Translations under genes and position numbers: made by a program
In this document: positions 40,999-50,572 of the stretch, one piece after another
Numbering within the stretch: position 1 is the stretch's first letter
How the letters are laid out: the number at the start of each line of letters is the position of its first letter
NCBI GenBank assembly: GCA_963377175.1
Contig: CAUJNA010002113.1
Span: forward strand, 121,001 to 185,000
Length of the DNA: 64,000 bases
Source of the DNA: Effrenium voratum
Taxonomy: Eukaryota > Sar > Dinophyceae > Suessiales > Symbiodiniaceae
Reading direction: 5' to 3'
The notes under the pieces: model-generated
Told to the model about the DNA's origin: nothing
Seen by the model: only the letters and a program-made list of their open reading frames with translations
The model's database searches: none

Positions 40999-42297
40999 TC
41001 CACTCCAAAGAATCAAAGCTGCTTTGCCTGTTACCACCCGAAGTAAAGAAAAGAAACAGAACCCCAACCAATAGCGCGCACACACACACACACAGCCAGG
41101 CCCAGACAGACGTAAAGAAAGCTGGACAAATAGGGGAGGGAAGAGGCAACCATGAACTTTTGCATAAAGTAGCCAGGTTTTCACAACAATGAAACCGTTC
41201 TCTTCTTTGTATAAATCGTGAACACTCCAACTCCCATTAGCCCAAGTCTTCCAGTTGAAGGCTCGTTTCAACTCAAGATTGTCGCTAAAATCTAAGACAT
41301 CCAACGCAGCCCCAAAAGCAAATTCAATGCACACTCGAACCACGCAATGAAAACTCAGAACCGGGAAAGAAGGAAGCTCCAGCAATTCCACATCAAATGA
41401 AGCTTAAATCCAATCTCAGCAGAAACTCCAAACCAGCAATACCAACCACATGGAAATCCACATCCTATCTCAACAGGAAGATCCAGCACGACTAGTTCTT
41501 ACGCCTCATTTTCCCAGACTGAAAAACATTGCCTCGCTCCAGAAAAGGGGTGTTTACTCTAAGGATTGTGTCTTTTGTTTGAGTGGTTTTGCCATTCTTT
41601 TTTGGCTTCCCCAAAAGGAAGCCAAAAGAGGATTCATTGTTTTCAGAAGTTGTCCAGGCCCTATTTGGCAGTGCCCTTTTGGTGGTTGTTTCAACGGGAA
41701 GTCAAAGGGTGGGGTTGCCTTTTGTATCGCCCTACACGTCTACGGGGTCATCAATCACTGGTCTCGGTTGCCTTCGAGGCTTAGGTGAATGCCACCAAAC
41801 CCCGCGCGCGAAGAGGCGGAAGCTGGCTGCAGTCCTCACCACCCTGGCCCCATACTTCGATGAGGGTCGGATGCACCTGGCACATCAGCTCTCCGTGAGC
41901 ACCACATCTTACAATGGCCCGAGGACAATTTCACAAATTTTTGTGTCGCAGAGCGAATGAAAACATCGATGGTTTTTGCTTTTGGCCAGGTTTTTACAGG
42001 GTGGAAGTTTGTTGGGTACACAAGATGCCTGAATTCCTCCAAACATACTCAAACACAGGGTTTGTAAGAAGACACGTTGCCTACCATAAGATACCAACCA
42101 AAACTTAATTCCGTTGATGGGTTTCTGCAAGGAAGTCCTTGGCCCGAATGTCCACCTCGACCAGCACACTGCTTGAGCTTGAAGAGACCAAGCAAAAGGC
42201 ATCTTGGCACTTGGGGTGCTAAGCAAGCCCATAAATGGTAAACGTTTGATCTTGTCTCAAGGGACCAAGTAGTTACACAAAGTTCTATTTTCCACAG
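40999..42297. other. No firm gene; possible short exon near 41790-41890
   Basis: The frame at about 41790-41890 encodes RAKRRKLAAVLTTLAPYFDE and looks coding-like, but no splice-consistent partner was found. Intron-repeat copies occur at 41598-41632. A CA tract lies at 41078-41094. Confidence 0.3.
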
Positions 42298-42326
42298 GCC
42301 TTCACCGTCCTTCACCGTCCTTCACC
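42298..42326. repeat. Three tandem CCTTCACCGT units
   Basis: GCCTTCACCGTCCTTCACCG followed by TCCTTCACC: two perfect 10-bp units and a third truncated one. Confidence 0.9.
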
Positions 42327-42533
42327 TTGCATACAGCATTGTTCTCCTTGGTTCGCTTTGGCCTTGGCCTGTTTGTTTCCCTTGTTCCGCAGGCCGAGAT
42401 GCTTGCAGTGGCGGGGAGAGAGGAACCGAGAGTCGAGGAGCCGGTTCCCTTGATTGAGCCCCGTAGCCTAGAGCCGCCGCCGACACAGGCTGGCGACCAA
42501 ATCAGTTTGCAAGTTCTATCCACATATGTTTGA
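42327..42533 (+). CDS. Candidate exon, unidentified Pro/Glu-rich protein
   Basis: After the acceptor TTCCGCAG at about 42391 the frame reads AEMLAVAGREEPRVEEPVPL followed by IEPRSLEPPPTQAGD. The biased, charged composition and the preceding AG favour a real exon, but no domain is recognised, and a stop follows at 42531. It directly precedes the 41-bp tandem repeat. It could be a chance open frame. Confidence 0.25.
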   Translation: MHTALFSLVRFGLGLFVSLVPQAEMLAVAGREEPRVEEPVPLIEPRSLEPPPTQAGDQISLQVLSTYV

Positions 42534-42536
42534 ACC

Positions 42537-42830
42537 TAGCGACCCGGGTGTCAGTCGCAGAGAATGTTGTTGTGGTGATAGCAAATTCTTGTCGCAGTCG
42601 AAGAAGCTTGTGATTATAGCGACCGCAGGCCCTGGTGTCAGTCGCGTAGCTCTTATTTCTTGCGACGTCAGGCCCCTTGTCTCAGTCGAAGAACCTCTCG
42701 ATTTAGCGACCGCGGACCCGTGTCTCAGTCACGGAGCACGTTGTTGCTTGACCCTTGGGCCAGTCACAGAACATTTCGTTTTAGCGACCGCAGGCACTAG
42801 TGTCAGTCGCAAAACCTGGAATGCGACAGC
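42537..42830. repeat. Degenerate tandem repeat of about 41 bp, seven units
   Basis: Units begin near 42537, 42577, 42617, 42658, 42702, 42747 and 42783. The best conserved form is TAGCGACCGCAGGC...GTGTCAGTCGC. In each unit the GCGAC at the front is complementary to the GTCGC at the end of the conserved block, so each can form a small hairpin. The GTCGC arm is degenerate in several copies. Confidence 0.75.
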
Positions 42831-44248
42831 ATTCCGACCCATCACGCTGGTGGCGGATTGGCCCCAGCGGGCTGATTTTGCAAGGCGAACAACCTGCTGG
42901 ATATATACAGTCAAATCTCCAGCATGTGACATCCTCATACATTGGCCCCTTGAAGGAGGGCCGCTCGAATGAGGGTAGAGTGGGTCGGGGGGTACGCGAT
43001 CGTAGCACCTGTTTTGGCCATGTTGCGGTATATCCTGAAACGGGCATGACTCTCATCCCTGAACATAATTAATATATTACATGAGGGCAACCACAGACGT
43101 GATGTACAACATCGTGCCAGCGTGAGTGGATGTGGCAAAAGGCAGCGTTGTTTGTTCCCGTTGTTCTGTCCCTCCAAGTATCCAGCCTTTGAACCGACAC
43201 ATGTTCATCCAGAACCCGAAGAATAGGCAACACTCAAATCAAAGGCAGCCCTCGCATACGCACCAACATAGCCCGAAAACGCCCCCCCCCCCCCACCCCA
43301 AAGAAAAGAGCCCACCCTCTCCCCAGCCTAAGAGGGTTTGCTCAGTGCTTTGTTTGAAGAGCTAGTAAGTTTCATTGAGCTTCACGTTGGCTCTTTGAAA
43401 GACTTCTTGCACATCCCGAGCTACGCCATCAGACCCTGACCCAGGCCGACCGGCGACAGACCACACTCGCACCCTTGGTGTACGGGCTTTCCATTTGGGA
43501 GTGGCTCAAAATTGAACGCCTGGGGCTACGCAGGCTTTAGTCTACTTTTTAGCTTTCCAGGGTTTCATTTTCGGCCCCTATTTTGAGCCATACCCATGTG
43601 TTCTATCCGGAGGGTGGGAACACTTTGAGGGAGCCACGATTTTGCTGCAGCGAAACCAGTGAAGGTGACTGTCAGCAGTTCCGCATAGGGTTGGGCGGAC
43701 TTGGTTGAACCAAGGCCATGGACCACTTGAGAAGGGAAAGTACATGAGAATGTTTGAACAGCGGTTGAGGATGTTTAATCCGTAGTTTAGTGTTCAAGTT
43801 GGGCGGTAGACCCAACCCTGCCACAACCCGTTTCCATGCACGCAAGCTTGCCTGGGGCGAGGAAAATGTCGGAGAACTCTTCTTTGCGAGCTTGAGGTGT
43901 CTCTCGTGCACGGCAGAATGTGCGGTTTTGAGTGTTTGCCTACTTGAGTGTTTGTGTGTGGATGTATGATATATATATATATATGGACATGTATATACAC
44001 ATGCAGATTGTTGGGCTTGAGTTTTTTTCCTAGTTGGGTTGGTTTGTTGGGCTTCCTCAAGTCAGGGTGTCAGACGAGCCTTTCCCACCCTCCCCGCCGG
44101 GAAAACCGGATGCGCTCTTGCCCTGCTGCTGGACACCTGTTTACTTGAGGCCGAGGGATGCAACCCAAGGATTTGTTATTCTTTAGTTTTACCTGGACAT
44201 CTCTTTCTTTAGTTGAAAGATCAAGATAGCCAAGCCAAGACCTCCTCA

Positions 44249-44317
44249 AAAAACCAAGATTCCAAGATTTTCAATTCTACCAGACATCTGTCAGAAAATC
44301 TTGGATTCTTGATTTTT
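44249..44317. repeat. Imperfect inverted repeat, 23-bp arms
   Basis: The arm at 44249-44271 (AAAAACCAAGATTCCAAG...) pairs with 44295-44317 (AAAATCTTGGATTCTTGA...) with two mismatches around a 23-bp loop. Confidence 0.85.
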
Positions 44318-44482
44318 GGGCTGGAAAAGGCAAGGGAGACGCTCGCACTGCTGCATTGTGCGGAAGTCTCCTTTCCTTATTCATTTCATACATGACCACC
44401 GCAAGACTTCCTCAATCAAGAGCGAGGATGCTTATGGAAACAGCAGAAATTAAAAACGTTCAGCAAGGTCAGCGCTTTATAA

Positions 44483-44557
44483 GGAGCCCTTAATGGAGCG
44501 GGATACCAGCTTTAAAGTCTTGACTCAAGCTGGTATAAAGCTCCATGAAAGGGCTCC
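44483..44557. repeat. Imperfect inverted repeat, about 30-bp arms
   Basis: GGAGCCCTTAATGGAGC...ACCAGCTT (44483-44512) pairs with AAGCTGGTATAAAGCTCC...GGGCTCC (44527-44557) with a few mismatches. Further AGCTCC/GGAGC-like words follow to 44620, suggesting a decayed foldback element. Confidence 0.8.
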
Positions 44558-45575
44558 TGATACAGCTCTTGACAATGCTACTTAAAGGCTCAGCGGAAAG
44601 CTCCTTTTCACGCTCCATAACAGGCTCAAGGTGCTTGTAAGCCAGTTTTGAGGCAAGTCTTCTTGTGGGGCTCGTAGAATTCCTGAAAAAGCTGCTATCA
44701 GGGTCTTAAAAAGACTGGGCGCAGAGGTGCTGTACGGGGCGCGTCAAACAGGGACGGTGGTGTCGCCTCGGTTCTTTCGAACAACCTGAGAAAAGGGTTC
44801 CTCCAAACCTGAGAAACTCGCTACCTGTGTTGCAAGCGCCGCAGATGCGTGTGAGAGTCGTGTAAGATGTGCGAGGAGTAGAAGTTTGCAGAGGTGGAAT
44901 GGAGGGGAAGATTGGACTGGTGTGAACATATTCTATTTTACCTGTTTGTTGATTTCTCATGGTTCCTTCTTGTATCTGCTGCGTGGTTCAGGAGGTAGCT
45001 TTCTCACCAAGAAGCGAAGCCATCTCTGGGCACAGCCAAACCTACCCAAAATCTACAAACCCGAAACGGCACTGAACCATCCCTAAGCCACACAAGACAA
45101 ATCCAAGCTCTCCCTAAAATAGCCATACTCCCACACTTGCCCGGATACTTTCTTGTGAGGCTGTGTGTGTGTGTGTGCGGATACTGCCGTGCGCGGGTGC
45201 ATATGATCGGCTGTGTTATCGTTACTTGGCCAGCGTGAGCTGCTCTTGTTACGTGGCCAGCGCGGACATTGTTTTGTGCGAGTGCCAGTGAGCGAGTGTG
45301 CTTAGTGCAGATGCTACCTTGTGCAGGTGCGCGTGGGTTGACCAGCTCGGATGCTCGTGCGGGTACACGTGAGGGTGTGCTGGTACAGCGTAGATACATA
45401 GGTCGCTTACTCACGGGTTCATGAAGTTGGGTGAGTGCAGTGCAGATTCATATGAAAGATTGAGTACTGATTGGGCTCAAGCCAGGGCTTGCACAACCAA
45501 AGAAAATCCAGTAATTAGAGGGTTGTTGACTGACCTGACGCAGAGCACGGAGCATTTCGCGGGCGCTTGGCGCTT

Positions 45576-45857
45576 AGTCGAAATGCACGAGCTTAGCATC
45601 CAGCAATGGCTGGAATCCATCGACCCCGCGCTGGGTTGCTATGCAGGGCAGTTCATGGAGCTTGGCTACGACAATGTGAAGCTCCTGAGCATGGTGGACG
45701 AAAGTGAGCTTTCAGATGACTTGAAGGAAATGAAGGCCAAGAAACTCCATTGCCGCCTCATACTCAAGCGCTTTGCCGAGCTGAAGGCCGAGCCGCAAGC
45801 GCCGCCGCGGCGGCCGGAGATGCACAGCTCGACCAACCCATGGGAATGCCCGCGGAA
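45576..45857 (+). CDS. SAM-domain exon (exon 1 of DNRRL-module gene)
   Basis: After the acceptor GGCGCTTAG the frame encodes a sterile alpha motif: LSIQQWLESIDPALGCYAGQ, then FMELGYDNVKLLSMVDESEL and KKLHCRLILKRF. The W-L-x-S start, the Y...F...GYD hinge, the L..M.E.EL turn and the final K.LH...IL..I helix are the SAM pattern. SAM domains mediate protein-protein or sometimes RNA binding. Ending at 45857 with a GC donor (CGGAA|GCTTGG) gives two leftover bases that complete an AAG codon with the next exon, giving WECPRK then SELARLGQ. There is no start codon inside the exon that must be used; ATG 45583 is possible. Confidence 0.8.
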
Positions 45858-46233
45858 GCTTGGTGCGTTTGAGCTGGGCACGCTATGCGGGTTGTTCATC
45901 AGAGGGAGAACATATCTATTCCTTTTCGTTTTCCTTTTAAGCAACCCAAAACAGGGTAGCGAGCCCGGAAAAAAGGCACATGCACTTGGTGCATATCTCT
46001 GGCTATAAACGATTTGCGGATATAGATCTTTTTGTAAATGGGGCACACCCAAAGGTACTCCTATCCAGTGCGGCACAGTGAACATCTCTCGGAACCCTTT
46101 GGCATGGGCGTGTGTTTTCTTCGGGTGCACCCTTTGTGAATTCACCTTTCTCGAGCAGTGGGGCTTCCGCAATGTGGCGTGTGGCCTTTGTCTAACTTAA
46201 CCGGCCGAGATGATTCGCGCTTCGGAAGCCCAG

Positions 46234-46351
46234 GAGCGAGCTGGCGCGGCTGGGCCAGAGCTTGGGCTCTGTGCAGCGGGTCCCAGTGTGGTGGCTGCGC
46301 TTCACCCAGTCCCGGGTCAACGGGCAGATGGTCTTCTCCTCGGGCCACCAG
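46234..46351 (+). CDS. DNRRL-module gene, exon 2
   Basis: Bounded by CCCAG|GAGC and CACCAG|GAACGC (a GA donor). The frame encodes SELARLGQSLGSVQRVPVWW, then LRFTQSRVNGQMVFSSGHQ. Joined to exon 3 it reads through the Phe-x-x-Gly...SVYELL pattern of a module I recognise only loosely: an RFTQ strand, a SVY helix, LPPLEVV and a final DNRRL. Module function is unknown; the layout recalls ParB/sulfiredoxin-like folds, but no catalytic residue is certain. Phase agrees on both sides. Confidence 0.7.
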
Positions 46352-46493
46352 GAACGCAACGCGCCGGTTGGTCGGGGGTCGCCGGGAGTCATATTTTTTG
46401 TTCGTTGCTGGGGAGGGGGTTGGTAGTACTACATATTTTTATTTGGGGGGCGGGTAGGGAGGGCATTTTGGCTTTTGGGGTGACCCGGGGAGA

Positions 46494-46547
46494 AGGTTTC
46501 CTTTGTTTTTGTGGGACACAAGGTTTCCTTTGTTTTTGTGGGACACA
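46494..46547. repeat. 26-bp tandem duplication
   Basis: GGTTTCCTTTGTTTTTGTGG followed by GACACA occurs twice in a row within the intron between exons 2 and 3. Confidence 0.95.
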
Positions 46548-46555
46548 TATATGCA

Positions 46556-46578
46556 TAGATAGATAGATAAGTAGATAA

Positions 46579-46612
<34 letters not shown>

Positions 46613-46613
46613 G

Positions 46614-46645
<32 letters not shown>
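46556..46645. repeat. GATA tetranucleotide array
   Basis: About 22 GATA units with a few variants (GTAGATAAATA, GGATA). Intronic. Confidence 0.97.
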
Positions 46646-46729
46646 CATGTGTCTTTCTTGATAAATGGAAGCCCAAGGGAAAGCGAAGCCCATTTTGCCG
46701 GTTCCATATCCCATGTGGCAATCCCACAG

Positions 46730-46804
46730 GACCGCTCCGTCTACGAGTTGCTGCACGAGCTGCTGAGTGGGCGCCAGAGCATTGATGAGCTTCCGCCCTT
46801 GGAG
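46730..46804 (+). CDS. DNRRL-module gene, exon 3
   Basis: A 75-bp exon of exactly 25 codons: acceptor CCCACAG|GACCGC and a GC donor TTGGAG|GCCGGG. It encodes DRSVYELLHELLSGRQSIDE and then LPPLE. It joins exon 2 in phase after SSGHQ and exon 4 in phase before VVLDGHLYS. The next bases would give a non-conserved continuation, so the exon end is set by phase and by the conserved LPPLE-VV junction. Confidence 0.75.
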
Positions 46805-48033
46805 GCCGGGAGAGTCTTTGCAACTGGGTGGGTGGGTAGGTGCAAGAGTCCATTGAAGTGCGTTGCATTTCGAGGGGTCCTTTCTGAGTGACGAAAGGGA
46901 GGTTGTTTCCCTCCAAACAACCATCATAAGGGCAATTCTGAGGATATCACTTTGATGGACCCAGTGCGTGTAAAGGCGCTTTGAAACATCATCTTTTCTA
47001 GGATATCACACATTTTTAGAATGCACGCTACTATACCTTTTTTTAAGGGTGATTTCGACTGGGAAGCCAAAAGGGAAGCCGCCCATTTTGTGGACCCTCT
47101 ATTTTAAGAAGCACCCATTCTGGATAGATGTTGGGAGGTTGCATCATGTGAGCACGTGACAATATCACTCCTCTGAACACTAACATGGATCCTGAGCACA
47201 TCCCATTTGTAGAACTCATTTTTTGAGGTCGTCACACTCTACAAACACAGACACCAGGGTCAAAGCAACATGTCACTTTAAAGCAACATATTTTGGGAAT
47301 GGCCGGCAATCGATTAGTACAGAATTTAGACAACCATGAGAAGGATTTGTTCAACGAGGATCGCTACCATGACCCACGTAAGGAGATTGTCTCATGGCAC
47401 ATGTGCGCTGACAACATTACTGCCTTTAGTGTGGGGAGAAGCTCGCCCAAGTGAGCCACAGACGGAAGGCTGCCCGATTTCCCATGCCCTCCCATTGTTC
47501 CTATGATTCGCTTGGAGCGCCGTTTGTCTTAGAATCTTGCAGCCTAGGGAGTGGGCTTTGCGGGTGGATCTATAGCTGGCGGTCCGGAAAGTCAGTTTTG
47601 GCGTGATTTGGTACCAATTCTCACGTTTTTATGGGTGAACAATGCACCAAGAAACGGACCCCCAAGAGAGGAACCCGAATCGTGGGTGAGATTGCAAAAC
47701 CCTGTTGCCAGATTTTGTTCTGGTCGGGTTGCGGGATCAACCTCAACATCAAGCATTCCCCAATCGGAAGCCTGGATCCAAATGAAAGGATCCGTCATCA
47801 TGCCCTTGATTCTACATTTGCTCACGGAACGACGCAGGCAAAAAGTACACCAAACTCGAGCACAAAAGAAAGGTGGGCCCCCCCACGTCTTCCCACTAGA
47901 CCAGCAGCATTCTGTCCGTTGCTCATATTTGGGTAAGGGACCCCGCCAATGGTGGTTGATCTTCCTTTGGGCCTTTGGATGTCCTTTTGAAACCTGCCCG
48001 AATAAGACCCGGCGGCCCCAGAAAACGTGGCAG
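46805..48033 (+). other. Intron 3 of the DNRRL-module gene
   Basis: GC-AG intron of 1.2 kb. Copies of the dispersed intron repeat lie at 47052-47105 and 47955-47995. Open frames within it carry no domain. Confidence 0.55.
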
Positions 48034-48173
48034 GTGGTCCTGGACGGGCACCTCTACTCCATGGACAACCGCCGTCTCCTGGCGCTGCTCCTCCTGCAGG
48101 GCTGCCGGCGGCACCAGCGGATCCTCGCGCGGTGCCGGGTGTTGAGTCCCACGGACTCTCGAGTGGCGGAGAG
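48034..48173 (+). CDS. DNRRL-module gene, exon 4
   Basis: Acceptor GTGGCAG|GTGGTCC. It encodes VVLDGHLYSMDNRRLLALLL, then LQGCRRHQRILARCRVL. The DGxLYSxDNRRL core is the most conserved part of the module. A possible GT donor follows GAGAG at 48173; beyond it the same frame stays open to about 48240 (RIYRLKKDRRLGAEKW), so the end is uncertain. The gene must continue further right, but the next exon was not found with matching phase. Confidence 0.7.
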
Positions 48174-48240
48174 GTACAGCCAGAGGATCTACAGGTTGAA
48201 GAAGGACCGAAGACTTGGAGCTGAAAAGTGGTTGTCCCAA

Positions 48241-49608
48241 ATCCAGTCAGACATGGAACCTGGCTGGGGGTCCTGCAGTAAGTGTCGATTGGTGTTGCTT
48301 CTGATCTTTAAGCACCGCAAGTTTGGAAGCTGACACGCAGCCCCGTGAAGAGGAACACATTTTGTGGGAGCTTCTCTCAGATCCTATGGCAGGGAGGATT
48401 TCATCGATCCTTTTTGGGATGGAAACGTTTTGGTCTCATGTTGCCCCTCCTGAACGAGGGAGGAACATGAGGGGGATTGGCAAGAAATTGAAAACGCACC
48501 AGCCCTTACAAGCGGAGCCAAGACCAATCTTTCCTATGCAAAGGACTTGCCATTGGAGAGGCAATCTGTTCTTTTCATGCGAGCCTGAGGGAGGACATGG
48601 GCGGAACAGACCATCACCCAGCTGAAAGCGAGGTGATACAGTTTTACCCTGTGAAGAGTATCGCGTAGCGACGTTAATCTGCCCTGCTTGCATGGAGACC
48701 GGTTTCTTCTGTTGTTTTTTGCCGGCCTCCGGTCATCATTTTTGGGTCCTTGATTTCACACAGCGGCCCGGATTCTCTTTGGGGGGGTGTCACAAGTGGA
48801 AATGACCCAAGAAATCGCACCAGGCTTTGGGTCCCCCCTTATTTCAAGGCACACATGGGCATGCGGGCATACATGTAGGAACACGAGGCATAAGCATGCA
48901 TGGTTTCTCGCACATATCTTTAGCCTGGCCGTCAAAGGCGGAATCGCATATCGTGCAATCAAGACCTGGATAGATGAATAGGTGACAGTCCCAACATATC
49001 GATGCGGCTCCTCCTTCAGGTTTTTCTATTGGTTTTTGGAAGACTCCTTCAGGTTCTATCATGATTCAATCCAGTATCCAAAAAAGGAGGCAAGCTCTCT
49101 TTGCCGGAAGTTTTGCTCAAAGGATCCGTGCGCTTCCATGTTGGGGTAGCGGAACAGGGTAACGCCGCATACAGACACCTGTTTACTTGCTGGTTCCTTG
49201 CAAGAAACCACCAGTGTCTTGACAGTGAACCTATTCTGTGAAGGGAATCCACTCGGGGGTGGTTCAGTTTGGGGTGGGTTAAGACGGTCGGCCGCTTCGG
49301 AGGACGGCTCGGAGGGCTTCGATCAGGGCTCCGGCCTGGGCGTGGCGCTGCACAGCCTCCCCTCCTCAGAGGCGAGGTGAAGCGTCCCCCCTCATTCAGG
49401 TTCAACGTTCGAACAGTTTCAGGGTCTCTCCGATGTTTTGTTTGAGACAAAATCTGTTTGTGAAACCTTCACAGAAAAGAAAGGGGGGGAGAAAAAAAAA
49501 CAAAACGCCCAACCAACATGGCCCGCTTGTAAGTTGTAAGCGGTTTCAGGGTCACAGCAAGATGTTGAAACTTCTCCCCAAGTTTGGATCGTCCTCCACT
49601 TCCGGCAG
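48241..49608. other. No firm exon; possible exon near 49289-49376
   Basis: Mostly intron-like. One short open stretch (SAASEDGSEGFDQGSGLGVA) at 49289-49376 has exon-like GC content but no phase-consistent neighbour. Confidence 0.3.
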
Positions 49609-49744
49609 ACCTGTGGCAAGGCCTGGCACCTGGGCTCGCCCCTCTTCCGCCGCACCGGGGAGTGGTGCGACGAGAGCCCGGCTGCCCTGGAGGCCCTGGC
49701 AGCCGCGGCCTCGACGGAGGGTGCGCTGGGCAAAGCCTTGGGCT
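49609..49744 (+). CDS. Candidate exon, unidentified protein with CGKAWHLG
   Basis: After the acceptor TTCCGGCAG the frame reads TCGKAWHLGSPLFRRTGEWC, then DESPAALEALAAAASTEGAL. It ends near a GT donor at 49745. The Ala/Leu-rich helix and the CGKAWHL start suggest a structured protein, perhaps with a small zinc site, but no family is recognised. It may belong to the gene starting at 45.6 kb or to a separate one. Confidence 0.4.
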
Positions 49745-50538
49745 GGTGGGCATGGCTCGTATAGGGAAGGAGTACCCTCAGAGCACACTGGACTGTCAAT
49801 CTGGCGGATACTTGTTCAAAGTGCCTGCTCTCCACTGGGATTTCTTTTGGTTTCCCTTTTAAACGACCACATCGAGAACCTAGGCAGTGTTGACCATGGC
49901 GAGGTTGTTCCAGTGCGCAGAGGGCTTGGCCATGAACTCGCGTATCTTGAGAGAGGGCCGCTACATCGAGGCGAAGCCAGCAAACCTATGAACGCTGAGG
50001 CAGACTTCTTCGCATGCGAGGAGCGCACAGAGAAGGCGCGCCAGTTGCGAACTCACATTGCTTGACTTCTGGGGTTGAAGAGTGACTTCACGTGTTTGCG
50101 AGGCGTTTAGGGAGGAAGCTTGCGGTGCTTTGCGCGAATTGATGTTTCGCCAGCGTCTCTCATTGAGTCAGTGCCCGATATCCTCAACTTAAGTTGCCTT
50201 TTGCCAGTTCCTCCTGCATCCTTCTTTTTGCAAGGCATGAGAAGCTGCACGCAACAAGTTTCAGTAGCCAGCACTTTGGCTTTGATGCATTCCACTTGGA
50301 ATAGCCATCTCAGTCATGATGAAGATTCTGCCACACATATTATCAGGGTAGCTCTCTTTTCTTGAGGAGCTTCGAGTCTCAGTTGGATGATCCCCCTGTG
50401 ACAGGTGGCGCAGGATTCGTGTGTGGCTCCGGCTAGCGCGAAGGGCAAGGGCGAGGCCGCGGTGTTGTCTTCTTATTTGTCGGGGAAAATCAAGGGATCA
50501 ACTGACCTCCATGGCCCCAAAAGGATGGTCTAAGTCCG
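49745..50538. other. No firm gene; short open frame at 49896
   Basis: An ATG at 49896 opens MARLFQCAEGLAMNSRILRE followed by GRYIEAKPANL and a stop. It is too short and isolated to call. A dispersed intron repeat copy lies at 49841-49870. Confidence 0.3.
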
Positions 50539-50572
50539 ATGTTTTCCGGCCCTGGGCAAGGCCTCTCTGAAG

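Larger units (their letters stand above)
42831..45575. other. No gene recognised; repeats and hairpins
   Basis: No domain-bearing frame was found. It contains a poly-C run at 43280-43295, a TATATA run at 43968-43984, two large imperfect inverted repeats described separately, and a GT run at 45163-45177. Confidence 0.4.
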
